Below, piece by piece: positions 19,093 through 26,765 of a stretch of DNA of 64,000 nucleotides. The stretch is taken from positions 434,001-498,000 of the forward strand of contig NZ_SUMB01000003.1 in NCBI RefSeq assembly GCF_005048155.1, in the 5' to 3' direction. The position numbers and the translations under genes are program-made. Each line of letters opens with the position of its first letter. Position 1 is the first letter of the stretch. Origin of the DNA: Streptomyces piniterrae (GTDB lineage: Bacteria > Actinomycetota > Actinomycetes > Streptomycetales > Streptomycetaceae). The notes under the pieces were generated by a model. It made no database searches. It worked only from the letters and a program-made list of their open reading frames with translations, and was not told the origin of the DNA.

Positions 19093-20082
19093 TTAGCGGG
19101 AGCGGGAGCGTGCCGCGCGGGCGATCGCCACTACGGCCTTCTCCAGGGCGTATTCGGGGTCGTCCCCGCCGCCCTTGACGCCCGCGTCGGCCTCGGCAAC
19201 CGCCAGCAGCGCCGTCGCGACACCGTCCGCCGTCCAGCCGCGCATCTGCTGCCGCACCCGGTCGATCTTCCACGGCGGCATGCCCAGATCGCGGGCGAGG
19301 TCGCCGGGGCGGGCGCCGCGCGGAGCGGAGGCCAGCTTGCCGATGGCGCGCACACCCTGGGCGAGCGCGCTGGTGATCAGGACGGGGGCGACGCCGGTGG
19401 ACATCGCCCAGCGCAGCGCCTCCAGAGCCTCGGCGGCCCGGCCCTCCACGGCGCGGTCCGCGACCGTGAAGCTCGACGCCTCGGCGCGGCCCGTGTAGTA
19501 GCGCCCGACGACGGCCTCGTCGATCGTGCCCTCGACATCGGCGGTCAGCTGCGAACACGCCGAGGCCAGCTCCCGCAGATCACTGCCGATCGCATCGACC
19601 AGGGACTGGCATGCCTCCGGTGTCGCGGAGCGGCCGAGGGAGCGGAACTCGCCCCGGACGAAGGCCAGCCGGTCGGCCGGTTTCGTCATCTTGGGGCAGG
19701 CCACCTCGCGCGCACCGGCCTTGCGGGCGGCGTCCAGCAGGCCCTTGCCCTTGGCGGCTCCGGCGTGCAGCAGCACCAGGGTGATCTCCTCGGCGGGCGC
19801 GCCGAGATATCCCTTGACGTCCTTGATGGTGTCCGCGGAGAGGTCCTGGGCGCCGCGCACCACCACGACCTTGCGCTCGGCGAAGAGCGAGGGGCTGGTC
19901 AGCTCGGCGAGGGTACCGGGCTGCAACTGGTCGGAGGTGAGGTCGCGTACGTCGGTGTCCGCGTCGGCCGCGCGGGCGGCCGCCACCACCTGCTGCACGG
20001 CGCGATCCAGCAGCAGTTCTTCCTGGCCCACCGCGATCGTGACGGGGGCGAGCGGGTCGTCGTTAGCTGTCTTCCTGGCCAT
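19093..20082 (-). CDS. holA: DNA polymerase III subunit delta
   Basis: The 329-residue protein has the N-terminal RecA-like module of clamp-loader delta (PVTIAVGQEELLLDRAVQQVV; FAERKVVVVRGAQDL; LVLLHAGAAKGKGLLDAARK). The C-terminal collar helices include MPPWKIDRVRQQMRGW, a block typical of HolA. It opens the sliding clamp within the replisome clamp loader. The ATG at 20082 was chosen because it gives the family's normal length; the ribosome site is weak. The long comEC frame overlaps this gene's 5' 184 bp on the same strand. Confidence 0.9.
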   Translation of the reverse strand: MARKTANDDPLAPVTIAVGQEELLLDRAVQQVVAAARAADADTDVRDLTSDQLQPGTLAELTSPSLFAERKVVVVRGAQDLSADTIKDVKGYLGAPAEEITLVLLHAGAAKGKGLLDAARKAGAREVACPKMTKPADRLAFVRGEFRSLGRSATPEACQSLVDAIGSDLRELASACSQLTADVEGTIDEAVVGRYYTGRAEASSFTVADRAVEGRAAEALEALRWAMSTGVAPVLITSALAQGVRAIGKLASAPRGARPGDLARDLGMPPWKIDRVRQQMRGWTADGVATALLAVAEADAGVKGGGDDPEYALEKAVVAIARAARSRSR

Positions 20083-23000
20083 CGCGGTCCAGCATCCCAC
20101 GGCCCACTGACAGTGCCGCCCGGGCTGTCTCTGGGGTGGCCCCCGGAGAGACCTCCGCGGCGGGGCCGGTGGGCACGCCGGGCTGCCGCTCGGACCCCCC
20201 GCTCGGACCGCCGCTCGGACCGTCGTCCCGGTGCCGGACAATGGTCCGGTGAGCGATGCACAACACGTACGACACCACCTGCGACACGTCCTGGTGCTGC
20301 CCGACCGCGACGCGGCGGAGGAGCTGGCCGAGACCCTGGTCGAGCGGTGCGGCCTCGCCGAGGAACCCCAGCTCGTACGCGACGCGCTGGCCGGTGAGGA
20401 CGACGCGGAGGATGCCCAGTGGCTGGTGGTCGTCGAGGACCCGGACGCCGCCCACGACCCGGCGCACCTGGACGCGCTCGCGGCGGAGTACGAGGGGTGG
20501 CGGGAGGCGGAGTGAACGGCCGTCTCCCTGAGACGGCCCCCATGACGGCGGCGGCAGACGGACCTCTGGTCGTCCGCGGCCGGGCTGGTGGCCGCCGCGG
20601 TCGCGCGGACGTACGGGCACGTGCCCTGCGCCGACCGACAGGGCCTGTCGGACACCGTCCGCCGGCCCTGGGGTGACCGGCTTCGACGGGGTGGCCTGTG
20701 TTTCGACGGCGCGTGCGTCGGCGCCCTGTGGCCCGGTGGCCGCTGACCGTCGCGGAGAGCCGCTCCCGGGTACCGAGCACCGCGATGGCGCCATCGGTGT
20801 CCGTGCGCAGCACCCCGGCGCCCTGGGCGCGCAGCGCTCCGATGGTGCGGGAGGCCGGATGGCCATACGGGTTGTCGGCACCGGCTGAGACGAGCGCCAG
20901 GCGCGGTGCCAGCCTGCGCATCAGCCCGGGATCCTGATAGGCGGAGCCGTGGTGCGCCACCTTGAGGACGTCTACGGCGGCCAGCTCCGGGTGAGCGGCC
21001 AACAGGGCCTGCTGGGCGGGTGGTTCGAGGTCACCCAGCAGCAGGAGGGTGAGCCCACCGGTACGGACGAGCAGGGTGATGCTGGCGTCGTTGGGGCCGT
21101 AATCTGCGGGTGACGGGGGTGTGGGGGCCGACGCCCCGGGGGCCACAGGGGCCGGCGGCCAGAGGACTTCCCAGGCCAGCGGCCCGAGACGGCGCCGCTC
21201 ACCCGATGCCGCGCGGATGACCGGCACCCGGGCGGCCGCGGCCGTATGGCGTACGAACTCGGCCTGGCCCGGCGGCTCCTGCAGGGTGGTGGTCTCGATC
21301 GCGCCGACCGTCCGGCCGCGTAGCGCCCCGGGGAGCCCGTCCACATGGTCGGCGTGGAAATGTGTCAGGACGAGCAGCGGGATACGGCGAACGCCCAGGT
21401 CGGTGAGGCAGCGGTCGATGGCGCGGGGCTCGGGGCCGGTGTCCACCACCAGTGCCGTACCGTCCCCGGCCGACAGGACCAGCCCGTCCCCCTGCCCCAC
21501 GTCGCAGACCACTGCCCGCCATCCGGGCGGCGGCCACCCGGTGAGAACTCGAGTGAAGGGGGCCGGGCTCCAGATCGCCAGAACCAGGGCCAGTGCGCAG
21601 ACCACGCACAGCCACGGGCGGCGGGACAACCTGCGGCCCACCAGCACCAGGGCGAGGGTGGCGGCGGCCAGCAGCAGCCCGCCCGTCCAGCCGCCCGGCC
21701 AGTCGAACTCCGCACCCGGCAGCGCGGCCCCCGTACGGGCGATGCCGGCGATCCACTCGGCGGGCCAGCCCGCGCACCAGGCCAGCGCCTGGGCGGCCGG
21801 CGGGGCGACCGGGGCCGCGGCGAGGGCCGCGAAGCCGAGGACGGTCGCGGGCGCGACGGCCAGTTCGGCCAGCAGGTTGCAGGGCACCGCGACCAGCCCG
21901 ACGCGGGCGGCGATCACCGCCCCGACGGGTGCGCAGATCGCCTGCGCGGCGGCCGCGGCGGCGATCACCTCGGCGAGGCGGGGCGGCATCCCGCGGCGCT
22001 GCAGGGCGGCGCTCCACCGTGGGGCGAGCAGGAGCAGCGCGCCCGTGGCCAGGACGGAGAGCAGAAAGCCGTAACTGCGGGCCAGCCAGGGGTCGTAGAG
22101 GATCAGGAGCAGGACCGCGGCGGCGAGCGCGGGAAGCAGCGAGCGGCGGCGTCCGGAACCGATCGCCAGCAGCGTGATCAGCCCGCAGGCGGCGGCCCGC
22201 AGCACGCTCGGGTCCGGGCGGCACACCACCACGAAGACGAGGGCGAGCGCGCCGCCGATGAGGGCGGTGCTGCGCAGCGACAGGCCCAGGCGCGGTGCCA
22301 GCCCGCGGCGTTCGGCACGTACCGCGAGATGGGGCGGGCCGATCAGCAGGGCGAGCACGATCGTCAGATTGCTGCCGGATACGGCGAGCAGATGCGTCAG
22401 GTCGGTGGCGCGGAAGGCGTCGTCGAGGTCCGGCGGCACCCGTGAGGTGTCCCCCACGACTAGGCCGGGCAGCAGCGCTCGGGCATCGGGACGCAGGGTG
22501 TCGGTGGCCTCCCTGAGCCCGGCGCGCAGGCTTCCGGCCAGCTGCTGAAGGGCGGATGGTGGGCCGATCTTCAGCGGCGGCGCCTCGGCGGTGGTCCGGA
22601 GGACCGCGGCTACCTGGTCGCCGGTCGACATCGGCGGTGCGGAGCGGGCCACCATACGGATCCGGGTCGACGGCAGCAGTCCGCGCCATGCAGCGGACAG
22701 CCCGCCGCGGTCCTGATCGCGGAGGTGCGGACCCGGTGGTGTGGCTGCCGAATCTGCCCCGGTGCCCCGCCCTGCCCCCGCTGCGCGGTCGCCGCGGTGC
22801 TGCTGGACGACGACCAGGACCGGCGTACGGGCGGCCGTGACCGCGCCGTCCGGTGCGGTCACGCGTACGGTGTCGGCGGTGAACACCAGCGCCGGGGGCG
22901 TCCGTTGGGATCCGCGCACCCTGGGCCGGGTCAGCCGTGGATCGCCGGTCACCTCCAGGTCGACCGTCATCCGGGCATACCGCTGTGACCATACGGGCAG

Positions 23001-23414
23001 CGGGCCTCGCCGCAGATCCGCCGCATGCAGCGCCGCGGACGCGGCCCCCGCCGCGGCACAGAGCAGCACCGCCGCGAGGGCGGCCAGCGCACCGGCCGAC
23101 CAGACGCCGGGTGCCGCGGGCCGCCGCGGCGCAGGCGCCCGCCCGGCGACGCCCGCGGCCTCGGGCGCCGCTGCACGCTCCGCCCTGCGCCGCGCCACAG
23201 CCCACACGAGAGCCGCCAGCACGACGGCCACGGCACAGACCGCCGCCACCCCGCCGCCAGGGACTCCCAGAGCGATCGCCGCGGCCGCCCAGGCCGCCAG
23301 CGCGGGGGCGACCAGCCGTAGATCGGCGGGGCCCTCCTGGCGCGGGTCCGAGGCTCCGTACGGTGACGCCGCCGAGGCATGCACCGTGGCTCGGGCGGTG
23401 GTCATGGCGGTCAT
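19899..23414 (-). CDS. comEC: ComEC/Rec2 family DNA-uptake channel protein with abnormal 3' extension
   Basis: The N-terminal two thirds hold many membrane segments and the ComEC competence block (FRATDLTHLLAVSGSNLTI). A C-terminal MBL-like domain follows: VCDVGQGDGLV, then LVLTHFHADHVDG near residue 686, and VLKVAHHGSAYQD. Recognisable ComEC ends at about residue 900 (near base 20710), the usual family length. The frame then runs on for about 270 codons of Arg/Pro-rich sequence, antisense to the 20249 gene and into holA, to the first stop at 19899. The real end is therefore uncertain. The start overlaps the comEA stop (ATGA). The family role is DNA transport; natural competence is unproven in Streptomyces. 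Confidence 0.75.
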   Translation of the reverse strand: MTAMTTARATVHASAASPYGASDPRQEGPADLRLVAPALAAWAAAAIALGVPGGGVAAVCAVAVVLAALVWAVARRRAERAAAPEAAGVAGRAPAPRRPAAPGVWSAGALAALAAVLLCAAAGAASAALHAADLRRGPLPVWSQRYARMTVDLEVTGDPRLTRPRVRGSQRTPPALVFTADTVRVTAPDGAVTAARTPVLVVVQQHRGDRAAGAGRGTGADSAATPPGPHLRDQDRGGLSAAWRGLLPSTRIRMVARSAPPMSTGDQVAAVLRTTAEAPPLKIGPPSALQQLAGSLRAGLREATDTLRPDARALLPGLVVGDTSRVPPDLDDAFRATDLTHLLAVSGSNLTIVLALLIGPPHLAVRAERRGLAPRLGLSLRSTALIGGALALVFVVVCRPDPSVLRAAACGLITLLAIGSGRRRSLLPALAAAVLLLILYDPWLARSYGFLLSVLATGALLLLAPRWSAALQRRGMPPRLAEVIAAAAAAQAICAPVGAVIAARVGLVAVPCNLLAELAVAPATVLGFAALAAAPVAPPAAQALAWCAGWPAEWIAGIARTGAALPGAEFDWPGGWTGGLLLAAATLALVLVGRRLSRRPWLCVVCALALVLAIWSPAPFTRVLTGWPPPGWRAVVCDVGQGDGLVLSAGDGTALVVDTGPEPRAIDRCLTDLGVRRIPLLVLTHFHADHVDGLPGALRGRTVGAIETTTLQEPPGQAEFVRHTAAAARVPVIRAASGERRRLGPLAWEVLWPPAPVAPGASAPTPPSPADYGPNDASITLLVRTGGLTLLLLGDLEPPAQQALLAAHPELAAVDVLKVAHHGSAYQDPGLMRRLAPRLALVSAGADNPYGHPASRTIGALRAQGAGVLRTDTDGAIAVLGTRERLSATVSGHRATGRRRTRRRNTGHPVEAGHPRAGGRCPTGPVGRRRARARTSARPRRPPARPRTTRGPSAAAVMGAVSGRRPFTPPPATPRTPPRARPGAPGRGRRPGPRRPPATGHPPRRPHRPARRVRAGVPRRGRTARPGSRPAPPPRRGRAAPGRVAGGVVRVVHRSPDHCPAPGRRSERRSERGVRAAARRAHRPRRGGLSGGHPRDSPGGTVSGPWDAGPRWPGRQLTTTRSPPSRSRWARKNCCWIAPCSRWWRPPARPTRTPTYATSPPTSCSPVPSPS
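20249..20515 (+). CDS. Small acidic hypothetical protein
   Basis: The protein has 88 residues from GTG 20249; an earlier in-frame GTG at 20231 is possible. It is acidic (GEDDAEDAQWLVVVEDPDA) with an alpha/beta pattern: a strand (HVLVLPDRD), a helix (AAEELAETLVERCGL), then a strand (WLVVVEDP). This could be a single small ferredoxin-like domain. GC3 is high in this frame, and it sits between holA and comEC on the opposite strand, as I recall for other streptomycetes. No function can be assigned. Confidence 0.6.
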   Translation: MSDAQHVRHHLRHVLVLPDRDAAEELAETLVERCGLAEEPQLVRDALAGEDDAEDAQWLVVVEDPDAAHDPAHLDALAAEYEGWREAE

Positions 23415-24655
23415 GGCTGCACCAGAGGACGCAGATCGGCGAACCGGCGATCACCGATTCCGGTCACCTGACGGAGCTGGTCCACCGAGGCGAACCCGCC
23501 GTGCTGAGTGCGGAATTCGATGATGTGCCGGGCGAGTACGGGCCCGACTCCGGGCAGGGTGTCCAGTTGCTGCTCGGTCGCCGTACTGAGGCTGACCGGC
23601 CCGCTCGGCGCGCCTCCTGCGCCTGACGGACCGTTGGCCGATTCCCCGGCCACGGTCGCACCCGCCCCCGTACCGCCACCGGTCTCCGGGGCTCCCTCCG
23701 CTCCGACAACGATCTGCTCACCGTCGGCCAGCATCCGTGCCCGGTTCAGCCCACGGAGGTTCGCACCGCGCAGCACGCCGCCCGCGGCCCGTAGTGCGTC
23801 GGTCACCCGGGACCCCGGAGGCAGCCGGTGAATTCCGGGGTTGCGGACCTTGCCGGTGACATCGACGACCAGCTGTCGCACCGCGCCGCCCGGCGGACCG
23901 TTCGCCACGGAGGCCGGCGACGACAACGACGCCGGCGACGAAGGCGACCTGCTGTCGGGGCCGGGCGCCGCCACGCCGCGTTCGGCCGCGGGGGCACGCA
24001 CCTGTTCGGGGCGTGCGACCCAGAAGTGGTGGACGGCGAAGCCCGCGGCCACCAGCAGCACCACGACCAGCGCGGCCAGTGCCTTCGGGTCGGTGCCGCA
24101 CCGTAACTGCACCCACACCGGAAGCCGTTCGCGCACTGCCAGGCGGGCCCGCTCCCAGCGCCGCGCACCCGGCGGGCCGTGTTGCCGATGCGGTGGGTCG
24201 GGTGCTTCAGGCGGATCGAAGGGGCGGGAAGGGGCGGCGGGGGTGACCGCTCCGGCGCCGGAGCTGTTGTTCCCATCGGCGCAGAGCGCGGCGGCCCGTG
24301 CCCGCGCCGCCGCCGCGGTGTCCCGCCGCCGTTCGGCACGCCGCGCCCCGAGCCGGAGCCGACGCGCCCGCTCCAGCTGACGATGGCGAACCCGCGCGTC
24401 GGAGCCGGCGGCCCGGCCTGGCCCCGTACTCGCGGCTCCCGCCCGAATCGAGGAGCCAGAGAGTGCGCCCGGAGGGAAAGAGGTGGCAGGAGCGGGGGAC
24501 GCCGGTGGGCGCGGCGAGGGTGCCGGAGCCGCTGAAGAAGCCGGCGTCGACGACGGTGCGGAAGCGGCTGAGTCCGCCGGGTCCAAGGAAGCCGGGTCCG
24601 AGGAAACCGGGTCCAAGGAAACCGACGGGGCCACAGAACCTGATCGAGAAGTCAT
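23411..24655 (-). CDS. comEA: ComEA family helix-hairpin-helix DNA-binding protein
   Basis: The protein has 414 residues if started at ATG 24655; a GTG at 24742 is possible but its extra 29 codons look intergenic. A long Ser/Pro/Ala-rich N-terminus is followed by one transmembrane helix (ALAALVVVLLVAAGFAVHHF). Next comes a SLBB domain (VVDVTGKVRNPGIHRLPPGSRVTDAL region) and a C-terminal double helix-hairpin-helix (LDTLPGVGPVLARHIIEFR; LRQVTGIGDRRFADL). ComEA binds incoming double-stranded DNA and feeds it to ComEC, whose start overlaps this stop by ATGA. Pairing and order are the standard comEA-comEC module. Confidence 0.88.
   Translation of the reverse strand: MTSRSGSVAPSVSLDPVSSDPASLDPADSAASAPSSTPASSAAPAPSPRPPASPAPATSFPPGALSGSSIRAGAASTGPGRAAGSDARVRHRQLERARRLRLGARRAERRRDTAAAARARAAALCADGNNSSGAGAVTPAAPSRPFDPPEAPDPPHRQHGPPGARRWERARLAVRERLPVWVQLRCGTDPKALAALVVVLLVAAGFAVHHFWVARPEQVRAPAAERGVAAPGPDSRSPSSPASLSSPASVANGPPGGAVRQLVVDVTGKVRNPGIHRLPPGSRVTDALRAAGGVLRGANLRGLNRARMLADGEQIVVGAEGAPETGGGTGAGATVAGESANGPSGAGGAPSGPVSLSTATEQQLDTLPGVGPVLARHIIEFRTQHGGFASVDQLRQVTGIGDRRFADLRPLVQP
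24579..24623. repeat. Three 15-bp tandem repeats inside comEA
   Basis: The unit GGGTCCAAGGAAACC and close variants occurs three times. In the minus-strand protein it gives SLDPVSSDPASLDPA, a low-complexity N-terminal stretch that can change length without shifting frame. Confidence 0.75.
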
Positions 24656-24724
24656 GCGATCGACGGTAGGCACCGCACGCCGATCTCGCCGAGCGGCCTC
24701 AATTTCCGTGGATGGCCGGCCAGT

Positions 24725-24733
24725 TGTGGATAA
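24725..24733 (-). promoter_or_regulatory. DnaA-box match upstream of comEA
   Basis: TTATCCACA on the minus strand is a perfect match to the classical DnaA box. It is isolated and intergenic, about 70 bp upstream of the comEA ATG. Confidence 0.35.
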
Positions 24734-24767
24734 CTCCGTCACCCACAGGGCACTCGGAAGCGCCCTC

Positions 24768-25613
24768 TCACCGCGGCGACACCACGGCCCCCAGCAGCCC
24801 CGGCCCGGTGTGTGCGCCGATGACCGCGCCCACCTCGCTCACATGCAGCTCGTTCAGTCCCGGCACCCGGTCTCGCAGCCGCTGGGCCAGCGCGTCCGCC
24901 CGCTCGGCCGCCGCGAGATGGTGCACCGCGATGTCGACCTGGCCCTCGCCGGCCCGCTCCGCGGCGATCTCCTCCAGCCGTGCGATGGCCTTGGACGCCG
25001 TACGGACCTTCTCCCGCAGTTCGATCCGCCCGTCGGCCAGTTGAAGGATCGGTTTGACGGCGAGCGCCGAGCCGAGCAGTGCCTGTGCCGCGCCTATCCG
25101 GCCGCCGCGGCGCAGATAGTCGAGGGTGTCGACGTAGAAGTAGGCGGAGGTGCCGGCGGCACGCTTCTCGGCGGCCGCCACCGCCTCGTCGAGGTCCCCG
25201 CCGGCCTCCGTCGTCTCCGCCGCCGCGAGGGCGCAGAAGCCGAGGGCCATCGCGACCATCCCGGTGTCCACGACGCGTACCGGAACCGGTGCGTCCTTGG
25301 CCGCGAGCACCGCGGCGTCATAGGTGCCGGAGAACTCCGAGGTGAGGTGGAGGGAGATGATGCTGGTCGCGCCGTCCGCCGCGACCGTGCGATAGGTCTC
25401 CGCGAAGGTCTCGGGGCTGGGCCGGGAGGTCGTCACCGGCCGGTGCTTCTGCAGCGCCTGGGCGAGGGATCTCGCGGAGATCTCGGTGCCCTCTTCAAGG
25501 GCCTGGTCCCCCAGGACGACGGTCAGCGGTACAACCGTGATGCGGTGGCGCTCGATCGCCGCCCGCGGCAGGTAGGCCGTGGAATCGGTGACGATCGCGA
25601 CATGGCGGGACAT
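24768..25613 (-). CDS. DegV family fatty-acid-binding protein
   Basis: This 281-residue protein shows the DegV signature: AIVTDSTAYLP at the N-terminus, TTSRPSPETF with the headgroup-binding TS motif, SIISLHLTSEFSGTYDAA with the second Ser, and TLDYLRRGGRIG. DegV/FakB proteins bind a fatty acid and present it to the kinase FakA for phosphorylation. No fakA-like gene is in the window, so the lipid-binding role is inferred from the family. It is transcribed toward comEA's upstream region. Confidence 0.9.
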   Translation of the reverse strand: MSRHVAIVTDSTAYLPRAAIERHRITVVPLTVVLGDQALEEGTEISARSLAQALQKHRPVTTSRPSPETFAETYRTVAADGATSIISLHLTSEFSGTYDAAVLAAKDAPVPVRVVDTGMVAMALGFCALAAAETTEAGGDLDEAVAAAEKRAAGTSAYFYVDTLDYLRRGGRIGAAQALLGSALAVKPILQLADGRIELREKVRTASKAIARLEEIAAERAGEGQVDIAVHHLAAAERADALAQRLRDRVPGLNELHVSEVGAVIGAHTGPGLLGAVVSPR

Positions 25614-25789
25614 GACAGGGAGGTTATCCGGCCGTCCCTACGCCCGACAGTGCGGGCCCCACCCCACGATCCTCCAGGTTTGACCAAGGCTCTGCCAAGT
25701 GCCCGGCGGGGGTGTCGTGGAGAGCCTCTCCCCGGGGGCCCCGCCCCCGCCCCACCCCTCCCCCGCTCCCGTCACGTCCCGTCGCGTCC

Positions 25790-26590
25790 TCAGGGTGGCG
25801 TGCCCTCCGTCCTCGGGGCCTTCTGCCACGGGTAGGACGGCTGGGTGCGCGGGTCCTTGGCGGTGATCGCCGGCGTCTGGTCGCCGGCCGGCTGCTCGCC
25901 CGCGGGCCCGCGGGAGGCCCGGCCGCCGGCGGCATCGGCGCCGGTCCCCGGCCGCGTGCCACCACCGGGAGCCGCCGCGGCCGCGTCCGCCGGCCACTCC
26001 CCGGCTGTTTCCCGCGCGGATGATCCCGACGGCTCCGCCACCGGCTCCCGCGTCCAGTGCCGCAGCGCCCCGGCCTCCACGTCGATCTGGTCGCTCAGCG
26101 CCGCCAGATCGTCGTCGGCGAACTTCCGCGCCCGGTCGCGCGCCGCCCAGCGCAGCGACTCGGCGGAGTGGGTGATCCGCTCCGTGCGCTCCCGGAGGTC
26201 CGGCAGCCGGGCGGCGATGGTGGCCCTGTCGGGCTCCCGTTCCAGCCGCCTGAGCTCGTCGTCCAGCTCATGGCCGTGGGCGCTGAGCCGCTCGAACAGG
26301 CTCAGGGACTCGCTGAGCGAGGCGTCCTCCTGGGAGCCGGTGCGCAGCACCTCCTGGGTGGCCCGCATGGACGTACGCAGCGAGAGCCGCAGCTGGGCCA
26401 GCTCGCCGGTCACGCCGGGCTGGGTGTACTGCCGGGCCCGGAGGCTGGTGTCCTCGACGGTTCTGCGGGCCTGGGCGACCGTACGGTCCACGCCGCGCTT
26501 GGCCGCCTGTGCGGCCTTGACCGTGACGAACACCCCCGCCGCGACGAACAGCACGAAGAGCAGCCCGAGGATGGCGACTACGGCTTCCAT
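25790..26590 (-). CDS. Membrane-anchored coiled-coil hypothetical protein
   Basis: The protein has 266 residues from ATG 26590, with GGGGGA upstream. It opens with one hydrophobic helix (MEAVVAILGLLFVLFVAAGVF), then about 170 residues rich in Glu, Arg and Leu heptads (LSLFERLSAHGHELDDELRRLEREP region) likely to form a coiled coil. The C-terminal tail is disordered and Pro/Gly/Ala-rich. The layout resembles DUF948-like membrane-anchored filament proteins, but I cannot name it. It lies downstream of leuS, separated by that gene's terminator. Confidence 0.8.
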   Translation of the reverse strand: MEAVVAILGLLFVLFVAAGVFVTVKAAQAAKRGVDRTVAQARRTVEDTSLRARQYTQPGVTGELAQLRLSLRTSMRATQEVLRTGSQEDASLSESLSLFERLSAHGHELDDELRRLEREPDRATIAARLPDLRERTERITHSAESLRWAARDRARKFADDDLAALSDQIDVEAGALRHWTREPVAEPSGSSARETAGEWPADAAAAAPGGGTRPGTGADAAGGRASRGPAGEQPAGDQTPAITAKDPRTQPSYPWQKAPRTEGTPP

Positions 26591-26660
26591 GGGCGTCCCC
26601 CAGAGGTGTCGGCAGGGCCGGTTCGGCACCGGTGCCCTGTTCCTCCACGGTAAACGGCTC

Positions 26661-26699
26661 GGGCAGGTCAGGGGTTCCCTTGGAACCCCCAACCTGCCC
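26661..26699 (-). terminator. Terminator after leuS
   Basis: Two stacked 8-bp stems (26661-26668 with 26692-26699; 26671-26678 with 26682-26689) are joined by a 2x2 internal loop, about 67 nt past the leuS stop. A second small repeat, TAGGGG-AAAG-CCCCTA, lies at 26701-26716. Confidence 0.65.
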
Positions 26700-26765
26700 G
26701 TAGGGGAAAGCCCCTATACCTCGTGTGTACGGCTGCCGACGCGCCGTCGCGGCGCGGCCCGGCCG

